The notes under the pieces were generated by a model, which was not told the DNA's origin, did no database searches, and was given only the letters and a program-made list of their open reading frames with translations. A stretch of DNA of 64,000 nucleotides, from positions 1 through 64,000 of the forward strand of contig JHYK01000011.1 of assembly GCA_000621405.1 (NCBI GenBank), given 5' to 3'. Positions 33,457 through 41,363 of this stretch are shown here, in pieces. Position numbers and translations under genes: made by a program. Origin of the DNA: Lachnospiraceae bacterium AC3007. GTDB taxonomy: Bacteria; Bacillota; Clostridia; Lachnospirales; Lachnospiraceae. Within the stretch, counting starts at the first letter, position 1, and every line of letters starts with the position of its first letter.

Positions 33457-33954
33457 ATGAGATTATTTATTTCCATACAATTTGATGAAGAGATATTGGG
33501 GACTCTTACCGAACTGCAGGATGATCTTCGGGAGCAGGGAATGGAAGGCCGCTATTCTGACCGGGCAAATCTCCATCTTACGCTTGCTTTTATCGGTGAA
33601 TACGGTAATCCCGATGAAGTGATGGATGCTCTGGAAGAGTCGGATTTCAGACCGCTCTCTATAGGACTGGAAGGCGTAGGCAGCTTCGGTGATACGTTCT
33701 GGGCAGGAATATCGGAGAACAGGGCACTGATGAGCTATGTCAAAAGACTGCGCAAGGTCCTCTCGGATCACGGGATACCTTATGACCGTAAGAGATTCAA
33801 TCCGCATATAACTCTGGCCAGAAAAGTAAGGTTTGATAAAGGGCTGCCGGCTGTATCGATCCCCGCAAGAGAGATGATGGTGGAACGTATCTCTCTCATG
33901 CGCTCGGACAGAGGAAAGCACGGGATGATATATACTGAGATCGGGTGCGTTTGA
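33457..33954 (+). CDS. thpR: RNA 2',3'-cyclic phosphodiesterase
   Basis: The 165-aa 2H-phosphoesterase has both HxTx motifs: ANLHLTLAFIGEY and FNPHITLARKV. Start MRLFISIQFDEEI is the normal N-terminus; ATG 33457 has GGAAAG upstream, and ATG 33439 (with GGAGCTGGAG) is an alternative. The enzyme opens 2',3'-cyclic phosphates on RNA. It follows the TauE-like gene. Confidence 0.92.
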   Translation: MRLFISIQFDEEILGTLTELQDDLREQGMEGRYSDRANLHLTLAFIGEYGNPDEVMDALEESDFRPLSIGLEGVGSFGDTFWAGISENRALMSYVKRLRKVLSDHGIPYDRKRFNPHITLARKVRFDKGLPAVSIPAREMMVERISLMRSDRGKHGMIYTEIGCV

Positions 33955-34038
33955 CAGCATCTTACTTTCCTGCATTGTGGTATAATAAATGATCACTTTA
34001 TCGACAGGTAAGGTAAAACGGAATAAAGGAGAGATCCA

Positions 34039-35016
34039 TTGCTGCTGCTTTCCATATTGCCAAGTATTATACTGTTAGTCGTCGTCTGGAAAGGTGACAG
34101 ATATGAAAAAGAGCCCCCCGGACTGCTCATCAAACTGTTCCTTCTCGGAAGTCTTACTACAATAAGCGCTTTTATAATTGAATTCCTGTTTGAAAACGTG
34201 ATCCTGAGTTTTATGAACCAACAGGGGATACTGTTCGCTCTTATTGACAACTTTCTGGTTGTGGCTGTTGCCGAAGAAGCCGGAAAATACTTTGTGCTGA
34301 AAAAAGTCACCTGGAAGCATCCCGCATTTAATTTCACATTTGACGCTGTAGTATACGCTGTAGCTGTCTCTCTTGGTTTCGCAACCCTTGAAAATATTCT
34401 CTATCTTATCGACGGAAGTGTTTTTCTCGCCCTCTCGCGGGCGTTGTTCAGCGTGCCCGGTCACTTTATAGATGCGTTGTACATGGGATATTATTATGGA
34501 CTTGCAAGGTTTGCCGATGCATATAATGATGACAGATTAAAGAAAGTAAACCTCAAGCTGGCCTTTTGGGTTCCTGTGTTGATCCATGGTTTCTATGATT
34601 TCTGTCTGAGTACGGAATATGGGATCTTTATACTGGTCTTTCTTATTTTTGAGGCGGTACTGACCTTTTTCGCTGTCAGAAAATTCCTGAAACTGTCAAA
34701 GATCGTGGCTCCCATCCCGGGGAGCAGCTATAGTGAAATGGCCTCACCTGCGGGTGCGGTCTCAACTGCGGGCCCGGTCTCGCCTGCCGGTGCGATCTCA
34801 GCCTCACCAGCCGGCGCGGTTGTTCCGGGAGCTCCTGCAGCTCAGCCTGTTGAGCCCGTGATCAGAGCCAGTATATGCAACGGCGAGCAGGTTGCGGGAT
34901 TTCGTGATACCAGAACCGGCAGATTTGAAGAAGTAATGTATATCAGAAATCAGTCTGATCTTGAAGCATTCAAGGCTGAGTACGGAATAGTTGGTGAGAT
35001 AAAAAAGGAGTATTGA
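34039..35016 (+). CDS. PrsW-family intramembrane metalloprotease
   Basis: The 325-aa membrane protein has PrsW motifs: DRYEKEPPGLLIKLFLLG, AVAEEAGKYFVLKK (Glu79-Glu80, metal/catalytic), SLGFATLENILYLI and FSVPGHFIDALYMGYYYG (metal-binding His), then FWVPVLIHGFYDF. B. subtilis PrsW cleaves an anti-sigma factor at site 1. The C-terminal 100 residues carry a Ser-Pro-Ala-Gly-rich repeat linker (SPAGAVSTAGPVSPAGAIS) and a small soluble domain. Start is TTG 34039 with AAAGGAGAGATCCA upstream. Confidence 0.9.
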   Translation: MLLLSILPSIILLVVVWKGDRYEKEPPGLLIKLFLLGSLTTISAFIIEFLFENVILSFMNQQGILFALIDNFLVVAVAEEAGKYFVLKKVTWKHPAFNFTFDAVVYAVAVSLGFATLENILYLIDGSVFLALSRALFSVPGHFIDALYMGYYYGLARFADAYNDDRLKKVNLKLAFWVPVLIHGFYDFCLSTEYGIFILVFLIFEAVLTFFAVRKFLKLSKIVAPIPGSSYSEMASPAGAVSTAGPVSPAGAISASPAGAVVPGAPAAQPVEPVIRASICNGEQVAGFRDTRTGRFEEVMYIRNQSDLEAFKAEYGIVGEIKKEY

Positions 35017-35055
35017 GATAAAGTTTCGGAAGAGCTTTTTCGGGACGTAAATGGT

Positions 35056-35700
35056 ATGAAAAAGAAGATCTTTTTGGAATGGCTTGAGATAGTATTCGGA
35101 CTGTTGGTTTTTTCCTTTGGTGTGCATCTTACTATATATGCAAATATCGGACTTGCTCCCTGGGACTGCCTTGGCATGGGGCTTGCCAGGCACACTCCGT
35201 TTAATTACGGAATATCCATGACTCTGATCGCGATAACGGTTCTCTTTATAGATATTATTCTGAAGGAAAGGATAGGGTTCGGGACGATCATCGATGCTCT
35301 CCTTACGGGAAACTTTGTGCAGGCATTTAATTATCTGAATAAGCTTCCGGAAAACAAGAGTGTCTGGCTTGGTATCATTATAATGATCGCGGGCTTCGTA
35401 TTCATGGCTGTCGGTATGTGGATATACATGAGCGCCCAGCAGTGCTGCGGCCCGAGAGATGCGCTTCTTGTAGGACTGGGCAAGAGACTCCCGAAGATCC
35501 CAATCGGCATAGTGGAAGTATTGTTGTGGGCGGTCGTACTGCTCATAGGATACCTTCTGGGAGGGCCGGTCGGTATCGGTACGCTGATCAGTACATTTGG
35601 AGCCGGCCTGGTAATGCAGCTCGTCTATAATATGATCCGATTTGAACCAAGAAACCTACATCACCGCGATGTCCTGAGCGTGATAAAGGCGATGAGGTGA
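35056..35700 (+). CDS. YczE/YitT-like membrane protein
   Basis: 214 aa with five hydrophobic helices and the YczE/DUF6198 pattern: FSFGVHLTIYANIGLAPWDC, MGLARHTPFNYGISMTLIAI and YMSAQQCCGPRDALLVGLGK. B. subtilis YczE affects lipopeptide production, but the biochemical role is unknown. Start ATG lies 40 nt after the PrsW gene. The ribosome site is weak. Confidence 0.82.
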   Translation: MKKKIFLEWLEIVFGLLVFSFGVHLTIYANIGLAPWDCLGMGLARHTPFNYGISMTLIAITVLFIDIILKERIGFGTIIDALLTGNFVQAFNYLNKLPENKSVWLGIIIMIAGFVFMAVGMWIYMSAQQCCGPRDALLVGLGKRLPKIPIGIVEVLLWAVVLLIGYLLGGPVGIGTLISTFGAGLVMQLVYNMIRFEPRNLHHRDVLSVIKAMR

Positions 35701-35734
35701 GGGATAATCAGATAGTGAAGATAAAAGCGCATTT

Positions 35735-35836
35735 ATGACCTGACAGAACTATTATCATATCTTTGGGTCATTGAAAATAAAGCGAGAAGAGGTTACAGCA
35801 TGACCCAGGAAGCGTATATACTGCGCTGTGGGTCAT
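35735..35836. promoter_or_regulatory. TGACC repeats and hairpin before HD gene
   Basis: ATGACCCA (35800-35807) pairs with TGGGTCAT (35829-35836) around a 21-nt loop. Additional TGACC (about 35738) and GGGTCA (35765-35770) copies precede it in alternating orientation. This could be an operator array or RNA hairpin for the HD-domain gene starting 25 nt downstream. Confidence 0.45.
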
Positions 35837-35860
35837 AAATAGCCCGTAAAGGTGAGGTAC

Positions 35861-36442
35861 ATGGACAGACTGGAACGGCAATTAGGATTTGCTCTTGAGA
35901 TCGATAAGGAAAAGAATGTATTCCGGCAGACTCATCTGTCGGGGCACGGTCGCAATGAGAATGATGCGGAGCATGCCTGGCATATGGCAGTCATGTCTTA
36001 TATCCTGCGGGAGTATGCCAATGAAGAAGTGGATATAGCGCGTGTGATGCTCATGTGTCTGATACATGATATCGTAGAGATAGATGCAGGCGATACCTAC
36101 GCTTATGATGAAGCAGGAAAGAAGACGCAAAGCGAGAGAGAAGAGGCTGCAAAGCAGAGGATTTTTTCCATGCTGCCGGATGATCAGAGAGATGAGCTGA
36201 CAGCGCTGTTCGATGAATTTGAGGCGGGAGAGACTGCGGAGGCAAGATATGCGCACGCCATGGATAACCTTCAGCCTCTGATCTTAAATAACAGCAATGA
36301 CGGCTCAGACTGGAGAGAACACGGCGTAAGCGCCAGGCAGGTATATGGCAGGCAGGAGAAGACAAAGCTTGGCTCCAAAAAGCTGTATGAAATAACCGAC
36401 AGCATTATAAAAAAGCACATCGAAAAGGGCAATCTGAAGTAA
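35861..36442 (+). CDS. HD-domain hydrolase, YfbR-like
   Basis: The 193-aa HD-superfamily protein shows LSGHGRNENDAEHAWHMAVM (first His), LMCLIHDIVEIDAGDTYAYD (HD and DxxxxDT) and a conserved tail Asp (AHAMDNLQPLILNN). This is the pattern of 5'-deoxynucleotidase YfbR and relatives, which dephosphorylate deoxynucleoside monophosphates. ATG 35861 follows AGGTGAGG; GTG 35852 is an alternative. Confidence 0.88.
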   Translation: MDRLERQLGFALEIDKEKNVFRQTHLSGHGRNENDAEHAWHMAVMSYILREYANEEVDIARVMLMCLIHDIVEIDAGDTYAYDEAGKKTQSEREEAAKQRIFSMLPDDQRDELTALFDEFEAGETAEARYAHAMDNLQPLILNNSNDGSDWREHGVSARQVYGRQEKTKLGSKKLYEITDSIIKKHIEKGNLK

Positions 36443-36467
36443 CTTTGGATCAGAAAGGAAGAAAGAA

Positions 36468-36989
36468 ATGAGAAAAATACTTATCGTCGTGGATATGCAG
36501 AAAGACTTTGTGGACGGCGCGCTCGGAACAGCGGAAGCAGTGGCGATAGTTCCCGCGGTAGTGGAGAAGATAAAGGAATATAAAAAAGAGGATATTTTTG
36601 TTACGAGAGATACGCATCAAAAAGATTATCTTTCCACGCAGGAAGGACGCAACCTTCCGGTGGAACACTGCATAGAAGGCACTCCGGGATGGGAGCTGGA
36701 CAGTAAAGTAGCGGAGGCTGTAAGCGGTGCTGCGATAGTCAATAAGCCCACGTTCGGATCCACAGCGCTTGTGGATATGGTAAAGAAGATCGCTGAAAAA
36801 GAGGATATCTCGATCGAACTTATCGGCCTTTGTACGGATATATGTGTTGTCTCAAATGCTCTGCTTCTTAAGGCTGCAATGCCGGAGGTAGAGATAAGCG
36901 TGGATGCATCATGCTGCGCCGGTGTTACACCCGAAAAGCATGAGGCGGCTCTTGAGACGATGAGATCGTGCCAGATCATGGTGAAATGA
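36468..36989 (+). CDS. Isochorismatase-family cysteine hydrolase (nicotinamidase-like)
   Basis: The 173-aa hydrolase has the catalytic triad layout: Asp9 in LIVVDMQKDFVDGALG, a central Lys in AAIVNKPTFGS and the nucleophile Cys in LIGLCTDICVVSNALL. FVTRDTHQKDYL gives metal-binding Asp and His, as in nicotinamidases. NAD salvage (nicotinamide to nicotinate) is the likely role, although other amides are possible. Start ATG follows AAAGGAAG. Confidence 0.9.
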   Translation: MRKILIVVDMQKDFVDGALGTAEAVAIVPAVVEKIKEYKKEDIFVTRDTHQKDYLSTQEGRNLPVEHCIEGTPGWELDSKVAEAVSGAAIVNKPTFGSTALVDMVKKIAEKEDISIELIGLCTDICVVSNALLLKAAMPEVEISVDASCCAGVTPEKHEAALETMRSCQIMVK

Positions 36990-37015
36990 CAAACTTAGAA
37001 AAGAGCGTGTGAATC

Positions 37016-37186
37016 ATGAGATGTGATGACTGTCAGTATTATGCATATGATGAGGATCTCGACGAGTATGTCTGTGACATGGATATGGACGAGGATGACT
37101 ATGCCCGTATCATGACTCAGAGCAGCAGCGAATGTCCATACTGGAGAAACGGAGACGAGTACGCCGTGGTAAGGCATCAGATGTAG
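37016..37186 (+). CDS. DUF6472-like small Cys protein
   Basis: A 56-aa protein, MRCDDCQYYAYDEDLDEYVC then MDMDEDDYARIM, ending SSECPYWRNGDEYAVVRHQM. Four cysteines (3, 6, 20, 40) suggest one zinc or iron-sulfur site. It resembles the acidic DUF6472 proteins common in Lachnospiraceae; function unknown. The stop codon sits within the ribosome site of the aldo/keto reductase gene 11 nt downstream, so they are coupled. Confidence 0.85.
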   Translation: MRCDDCQYYAYDEDLDEYVCDMDMDEDDYARIMTQSSSECPYWRNGDEYAVVRHQM

Positions 37187-37197
37187 GAGGAGGTGCG

Positions 37198-38355
37198 ATG
37201 ACCATGAGATACAGGACGCTTGGAAAGACGGGACTTAAAGTCAGTGAGATAGGATTTGGCGGAGAATGGCTGGAGCGTCATCCGGAAGAGGAATCCGTTG
37301 AACTGATGAAATATGCCTCTGAAAAAGGGATCAATATCATAGACTGCTGGATGCCGGATCCGAAGTCGAGAGACATCATCGGAAAAGCGATGAAGGGCAA
37401 CCGCGAGAACTGGTTCGTACAGGGACATTTTGGCGCGAACTGGCACGAGGGGCAATATGTCCGCAGCAGGGAAATGAAATACGTAAGACCTTCTTTTGAG
37501 GATCTGCTTACGAGACTGCAGACGGATTATATCGACCTTGGACTGATCCATTACGTGGACACCGTTGAAGACTGGAATGCGCTTCAGGGATCTGATTATA
37601 TGAAATATGTGATGGAGATGAAGGAAAACGGCACGATCCGCCATATCGGAATGAGTTCTCATGATCCGAAGACTGCGGCGACGGCTGTAAGATCCGGGCT
37701 CATAGAGATGCTTTTATTCAGCGTGAATCCTGCCTTTGACATGCTTCCTTCGGGACAGGATCTGGACGAACTTCTGGGTGACGGATTTCACTATGATGAC
37801 AGGCTTGCCGGGATCAATACCGAAAGAGCGCAGCTGTACATGCTCTGTGAAGAATATGATGTCGGGATCACTGTGATGAAAGGATTTGCGGGTGGCAGAC
37901 TGTTTGACAAAAACCGCTCTCCTTTCGGAGTGGAGCTGACCCCCGTGCAGTGCATCCACTATGCGCTGAGCCGGCTCGGTGTGGACTCTGTCCTGTGTGG
38001 TTTTGATACGAAGGAGCAGGTGGATGAAGCGGTACATTATGAAGAGGCTTCGGAGTCTGAAAAGGATTATGCATCTGTCCTCGGGAATGCGCCTCTTCAT
38101 TCATACAGGGGCGAGTGTACTTACTGCGGGCACTGCAAGCCCTGCGTGGCAAATCTGGATATCGCGATGATAAATAAATTCTATGATCTTGCCACGATAC
38201 AGCCCGAGGTACCGGAATCAGTCAGGTCACACTATCTTTCGCTTGAGCGTAAGGCATCGGAATGCGTTGGATGCAGGCAGTGCGAGGCACGGTGTCCCTT
38301 CGGGGTTCCGATAGCTGACAGGATGACTAAGGCGGCAGAACTATTCGGGGAGTGA
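37198..38355 (+). CDS. Aldo/keto reductase with C-terminal 4Fe-4S domain
   Basis: The 385-aa oxidoreductase has an AKR barrel (MRYRTLGKTGLKVSEIGFGG, then IDLGLIHYVDTVEDW, RHIGMSSHDP and SVLCGFDTKEQV). A cysteine-rich C-terminal domain follows: GECTYCGHCKPC, then ECVGCRQCEARCPFGVPI, a ferredoxin-like pair of cluster motifs. Such fusions couple carbonyl or sugar oxidoreduction to ferredoxin-type electron carriers; the substrate is unknown. ATG 37198 has AGGAGGAGG 3-4 nt upstream, with ATG 37204 an alternative at better spacing. Confidence 0.9.
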   Translation: MTMRYRTLGKTGLKVSEIGFGGEWLERHPEEESVELMKYASEKGINIIDCWMPDPKSRDIIGKAMKGNRENWFVQGHFGANWHEGQYVRSREMKYVRPSFEDLLTRLQTDYIDLGLIHYVDTVEDWNALQGSDYMKYVMEMKENGTIRHIGMSSHDPKTAATAVRSGLIEMLLFSVNPAFDMLPSGQDLDELLGDGFHYDDRLAGINTERAQLYMLCEEYDVGITVMKGFAGGRLFDKNRSPFGVELTPVQCIHYALSRLGVDSVLCGFDTKEQVDEAVHYEEASESEKDYASVLGNAPLHSYRGECTYCGHCKPCVANLDIAMINKFYDLATIQPEVPESVRSHYLSLERKASECVGCRQCEARCPFGVPIADRMTKAAELFGE

Positions 38356-38359
38356 TAGG

Positions 38360-38420
38360 TCACTGAGAACCGTCCCCGTTGACTTACTGCAGGGTGTCAA
38401 AAGGTACGTCCCCCTGACAC
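38360..38420. repeat. Two adjacent hairpin repeats
   Basis: 38360-38386 carries the GAACCGTCCCC core and 38394-38420 the GGTACGTCCCCC core (GTGTCA/TGACAC stem). The two variants lie 7 nt apart, showing they belong to one family of elements. Confidence 0.85.
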
Positions 38421-38465
38421 TCTTGCGATACCTCAAAGGTATAGCGATATGCTTGTTATATGTAT

Positions 38466-38494
38466 TTCACAATAGCACCCCGCCGGGGTATATT
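38466..38494 (+). promoter_or_regulatory. Promoter of 19-aa ORF unit
   Basis: TTCACA, 17 nt, TATATT. The spacer contains the palindrome CCCCGCCGGGG, which could bind a regulator or simply reflect a strong GC stem. Confidence 0.55.
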
Positions 38495-38586
38495 ATAATC
38501 AGCAAGAATAAATGAGCAGCGCAAACCGGCCGGAGCGAAGCTCGAAAGCGGGATACATACGAAAGCACGACAAAGGAGGTATCGCC

Positions 38587-38646
38587 ATGAAGAAGATCGA
38601 AGTATTCTTAGAGGAACTGTACAAGAGCTATTCACATGTAGTCTGA
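38587..38646 (+). CDS. 19-aa peptide ORF in its own transcript
   Basis: MKKIEVFLEELYKSYSHVV is preceded by AAAGGAGG eight nt upstream, an ideal ribosome site, and sits between a promoter and an intrinsic terminator with about 90 nt of structured 5' leader (GGAGCGAAGCTC hairpin). It is amphipathic, not a secretion signal. The arrangement suggests either a genuine micro-protein or a small RNA with a short ORF. I do not recognise the family. Confidence 0.55.
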   Translation: MKKIEVFLEELYKSYSHVV

Positions 38647-38679
38647 TACAGACCTTCAATATAATCGTATAACGTCTAC

Positions 38680-38712
38680 AGCCCCTGCCTATTGGCGGGG
38701 GCAATTTTTTTA
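38680..38712 (+). terminator. Intrinsic terminator of 19-aa ORF unit
   Basis: GCCCCTGCC, TATT, GGCGGGGGC then AATTTTTTTA. Strong stem and T run. Confidence 0.9.
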
Positions 38713-38819
38713 TTTCCCAGTGTCATGAAAAATGATTATAATCTCTTTATTATATGATCCTTTATCCCGTGTTGCCGGCTTGGGTCAGGTTTCTTATACC
38801 GATCAGGGACAACACGAAT

Positions 38820-38922
38820 GCAAAAAAAGAGAATAAAACAAGAATAAAAAGAGAATGAAAATGGAAAAGAAAGAGAATAAAAAGAGAATAATAAGAGAAT
38901 ATAAAGAGAATAAAAACAGAAC
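38820..38922. repeat. Degenerate purine-rich direct repeats
   Basis: AGAGAATAAAA and variants (AAGAGAATAATA, AGAGAATATA) recur about nine times in this A/G-only tract in front of the ProX-like gene. The strand is almost devoid of C and T apart from the ATA steps. Confidence 0.85.
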
Positions 38923-38936
38923 GTGGGGTGGAAAGT

Positions 38937-39482
38937 ATGGAATTATTTGACGGAAGGCCTGAAAACACTGACGGAAGGCTGCCGAGAGAGATCAGGACAT
39001 ATGATTATCTTGACGAACTTGGGATAGAGTATAAGCGCACGGATCATGAGCCTGCGGATAATATGGAGGCCTGCAACAAGATAGATGCAGTGCTCGGGGT
39101 GCTGATATGCAAAAATTTATTTCTCTGCAACAGACAGAAAACGAATTTCTATCTGCTCATGATGCCGGGAGATAAGAAATTCAAGACAAAGGAACTCTCG
39201 TCGCAGATCAATTCCGCAAGGCTTTCTTTTGCGGATCCTGAGGATATGCTGAAATATCTTGACATAGAGCCCGGCGCAGTCAGCATCATGGGCCTTATGA
39301 ATGACACGGATCATGAGGTGCAGCTTTTGATCGATGAGGATGTGCTGAAGGGAGAATATATCGGCTGTCATCCCTGTGTATGCACATCGAGTCTCAAACT
39401 GAGGACAGCTGATGTGGTGGAGCGTTTCCTCAAAGCGACAGGACATACGTATAAAGTCGTGCATCTCATCGGAGAAGATTGA
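38937..39482 (+). CDS. Prolyl-tRNA editing protein ProX/YbaK-like
   Basis: The 181-aa protein has the YbaK/ProRS-associated (INS-like) fold: YDYLDELGIEYKRTDHEPA, ICKNLFLCNRQKTNFYLLMM (with the conserved Lys), LSFADPEDMLKYLDIEPGAV and IGCHPCVCTSSLKL. Such free-standing domains deacylate Ala-tRNAPro or similar mischarged tRNA. ATG 38937 follows GGGGTGG. The purine-rich repeat tract lies in its leader. Confidence 0.88.
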   Translation: MELFDGRPENTDGRLPREIRTYDYLDELGIEYKRTDHEPADNMEACNKIDAVLGVLICKNLFLCNRQKTNFYLLMMPGDKKFKTKELSSQINSARLSFADPEDMLKYLDIEPGAVSIMGLMNDTDHEVQLLIDEDVLKGEYIGCHPCVCTSSLKLRTADVVERFLKATGHTYKVVHLIGED

Positions 39483-39662
39483 TACGGGTATGCTGATCGT
39501 TACCGCAGATACGGCGGAGCAGGTCTTTCGAGTGATAAGACTCCGCTGACTTATTCAGTCTCATTCTGTCTTCAGAAAAAAATCATTGACAGAAAACATT
39601 TTGCACAATATAATAGGACGCAAGATAAGATGGTCGGGTCACACAGACGGAGGTATTTGAAA

Positions 39663-40202
39663 ATGATCTACGATTACGAAGTAACTACGGGAACAGGCGA
39701 AAAGTTAAATCTTGCTGACTATAAGGGTAAGGTCATACTTGTTGTGAATACGGCCACGGGTTGTGGGTTCACACCTCAGTATGAGCCTATCGAGCAGTTA
39801 TTCAAGGATTATCATGACAAGGGACTTGAGGTGCTGGATATCCCCTGCAACCAGTTTGGCGGACAGGCTCCGGGCACGGACGAGGAGATCCATGAGTTCT
39901 GCACCCTGCATTACAATACAACATTTCCTCAGATGAAGAAGGCAGATGTGAATGGCGAGAACGAGCTTCCCCTGTATACTTATCTGAAGTCTCAGAAGGG
40001 CTTTGAAGGCTTTGAGGAGCACGAGTATAAGGCGCTTCTTGAGAAGATGTTTGCGGAAGCGGATCCTGACTGGGACAAGAAGCCTGATATCAAATGGAAT
40101 TTTACAAAGTTTGTCGTGGATCGTGAGGGGAATGTGGTTGCCCGTTTTGAACCCACGGCAGACATGAAGAAGGTGGAGGAGTGCATTAAGGCACTTATTT
40201 AA
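39663..40202 (+). CDS. Glutathione peroxidase-like thiol peroxidase
   Basis: The 179-aa enzyme carries VVNTATGCGFTPQYEPIEQL (peroxidatic Cys), IPCNQFGGQAPGT (Gln) and IKWNFTKFVVDREG (Trp, Asn), the GPx catalytic tetrad. Anaerobes usually reduce it with thioredoxin. Start ATG 39663 has GGAGG ten nt upstream. A flavodoxin gene follows after 75 nt. Confidence 0.93.
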   Translation: MIYDYEVTTGTGEKLNLADYKGKVILVVNTATGCGFTPQYEPIEQLFKDYHDKGLEVLDIPCNQFGGQAPGTDEEIHEFCTLHYNTTFPQMKKADVNGENELPLYTYLKSQKGFEGFEEHEYKALLEKMFAEADPDWDKKPDIKWNFTKFVVDREGNVVARFEPTADMKKVEECIKALI

Positions 40203-40276
40203 CACATTAATATTGTGCCGGATCAGTTATGATAAATAAGACCGAAGCGAAGAAGGCTTCGGAGAATGGAGGAGAA

Positions 40277-40714
40277 ATGGCAACACTTGTAGCATATTTC
40301 AGTGCGGGAGGCACTACAGCCAGAGTGGCGAAGGAGTATGCGGAAAAGATCGGAGCGGACGTATTTGAGATCGTCCCGGAGCAGCCGTATACAAAGGCAG
40401 ATATCACGTTTGTGAATCCGCTGGCCAGGTGTAACCGCGAACAGATCGGCGGCAAAGATGTGCCTGTAGCCGGGAAGATAGAGAATTTCAGCGAGTATGA
40501 CACGATATATCTCGGATTCCCCATATGGTACGGACAGGCGCCGAGGGTCATCCATACATTTGGAAAGGGATATGACTGGTCAGGAAAGACAGTCCACTTA
40601 TTTGCGACGTCGGGCGGCAGCGGGATAGGAAAGACTGCTGAGAAGCTTTCACCGTCGCTCAAGGGTGCAGTATCCGTAGATGCGAAGCGGGTGACCGGCG
40701 CGGCGGAGATATAA
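40277..40714 (+). CDS. Flavodoxin
   Basis: The 145-aa protein starts MATLVAYFSAGGTTARVAKE, the FMN-phosphate loop of flavodoxins (YFSxxGxT), with DTIYLGFPIWYGQAPRVI and LFATSGGSGIG completing the FMN site. It carries electrons at low potential. ATG 40277 has GGAGGAG. The paired repeat at 40724-40814 follows its stop and may terminate transcription. Confidence 0.93.
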   Translation: MATLVAYFSAGGTTARVAKEYAEKIGADVFEIVPEQPYTKADITFVNPLARCNREQIGGKDVPVAGKIENFSEYDTIYLGFPIWYGQAPRVIHTFGKGYDWSGKTVHLFATSGGSGIGKTAEKLSPSLKGAVSVDAKRVTGAAEI

Positions 40715-40723
40715 GTTACCGGA

Positions 40724-40814
40724 GTGTCAGGGGTAAGTCAACGGGGACGGTTCTCACTGACTCCTTTTTGGAAAAAAGGAGTCAGTGAGAACCGTCCCCG
40801 TTGACTTATGACAC
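40724..40814. repeat. Paired hairpin repeat, perfect 36-bp arms
   Basis: Left arm 40734-40769 and right arm 40773-40808 are exact reverse complements with a 3-nt loop. Each contains the GAACCGTCCCC core and a TAAGTCA end. An outer GTGTCA (40724-40729)/TGACAC (40809-40814) pair matches the stem of the other repeat variant. Confidence 0.92.
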
Positions 40815-40860
40815 TTTTATGACAATCGGTTATAATGTATAGAAAAAAGGAGGTAGCGAC

Positions 40861-41205
40861 ATGCCGTTCATAGATTCCAAAGTAAGTGTAAAAGTATCAA
40901 AGGAACAGGAAAAGGAACTGAAGACAAGGCTTGGACAGGCTATATCCATCATTCCCGGGAAGAGCGAGAGCTGGCTGATGGTAGGGATAGAGGATGAATA
41001 CAGTCTTTATTTCCGGGGCGATGACAGTGAGCCCATGGCTTTTGTTGAGGTAAGGATATACGGCGGGCCCAATAAGGACGCATTTGAAAAGATGACAGCT
41101 GAGCTGACTAAGATATACGGAGACGTGCTGGGCATAGCGCCTGATCATATGTATATCAAATATTCGGCAACTACTGACTGGGGCTGGAACGGAAGTAATT
41201 TCTGA
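40861..41205 (+). CDS. MIF/tautomerase-family protein
   Basis: The 114-aa protein begins MPFIDSKVSVKVSKEQEKEL, with Pro2 as the catalytic base typical of the macrophage-migration-inhibitory-factor/tautomerase superfamily, and continues ESWLMVGIEDEYSLYFRGD, AFVEVRIYGG and YIKYSATTDWGWNGSNF. Bacterial MIF homologues tautomerise phenylpyruvate-like keto acids in vitro. Ribosome site AAAAGGAGG. Its last codons and stop lie within the first unit of the 34-bp tandem repeat. Confidence 0.9.
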   Translation: MPFIDSKVSVKVSKEQEKELKTRLGQAISIIPGKSESWLMVGIEDEYSLYFRGDDSEPMAFVEVRIYGGPNKDAFEKMTAELTKIYGDVLGIAPDHMYIKYSATTDWGWNGSNF

Positions 41206-41335
41206 TAAGACGCCGGGAACCGTCCCGGTGATTCCTGATAAGACGCTGAGAACCGTCCCGGTGACTTTTGATAAGACGCCGGGAACCGACCCCTGTTATT
41301 TCTGATAAGACGCCAAGAACCGTCCCCTGTGACTT
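41199..41335. repeat. 34-bp tandem array, four units
   Basis: Four contiguous units start TGATAAGACGC at about 41204, 41238, 41271 and 41305 and contain GGGAACCGTCCCGGTGA or variants, period about 34 nt. Units form an 8-bp hairpin (CGCCGGGA/TCCCGGTG). The core GAACCGTCCC links them to the dispersed repeat family. Confidence 0.9.
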
Positions 41336-41363
41336 CCCCGGGGACTTAGAGGAGGAACTATCA

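Noticed and set aside
38498-38586. Possible c-di-GMP riboswitch before the 19-aa ORF
   Set aside because: GCGCAAACC and CGAAAGCGGGA loosely resemble GEMM-I, but the required GGGACGCAAAGCC and the paired receptor segment are missing.
41199-41335. CRISPR-like array of 34-bp repeats
   Set aside because: The units are contiguous with no unique spacers and no cas genes are present.
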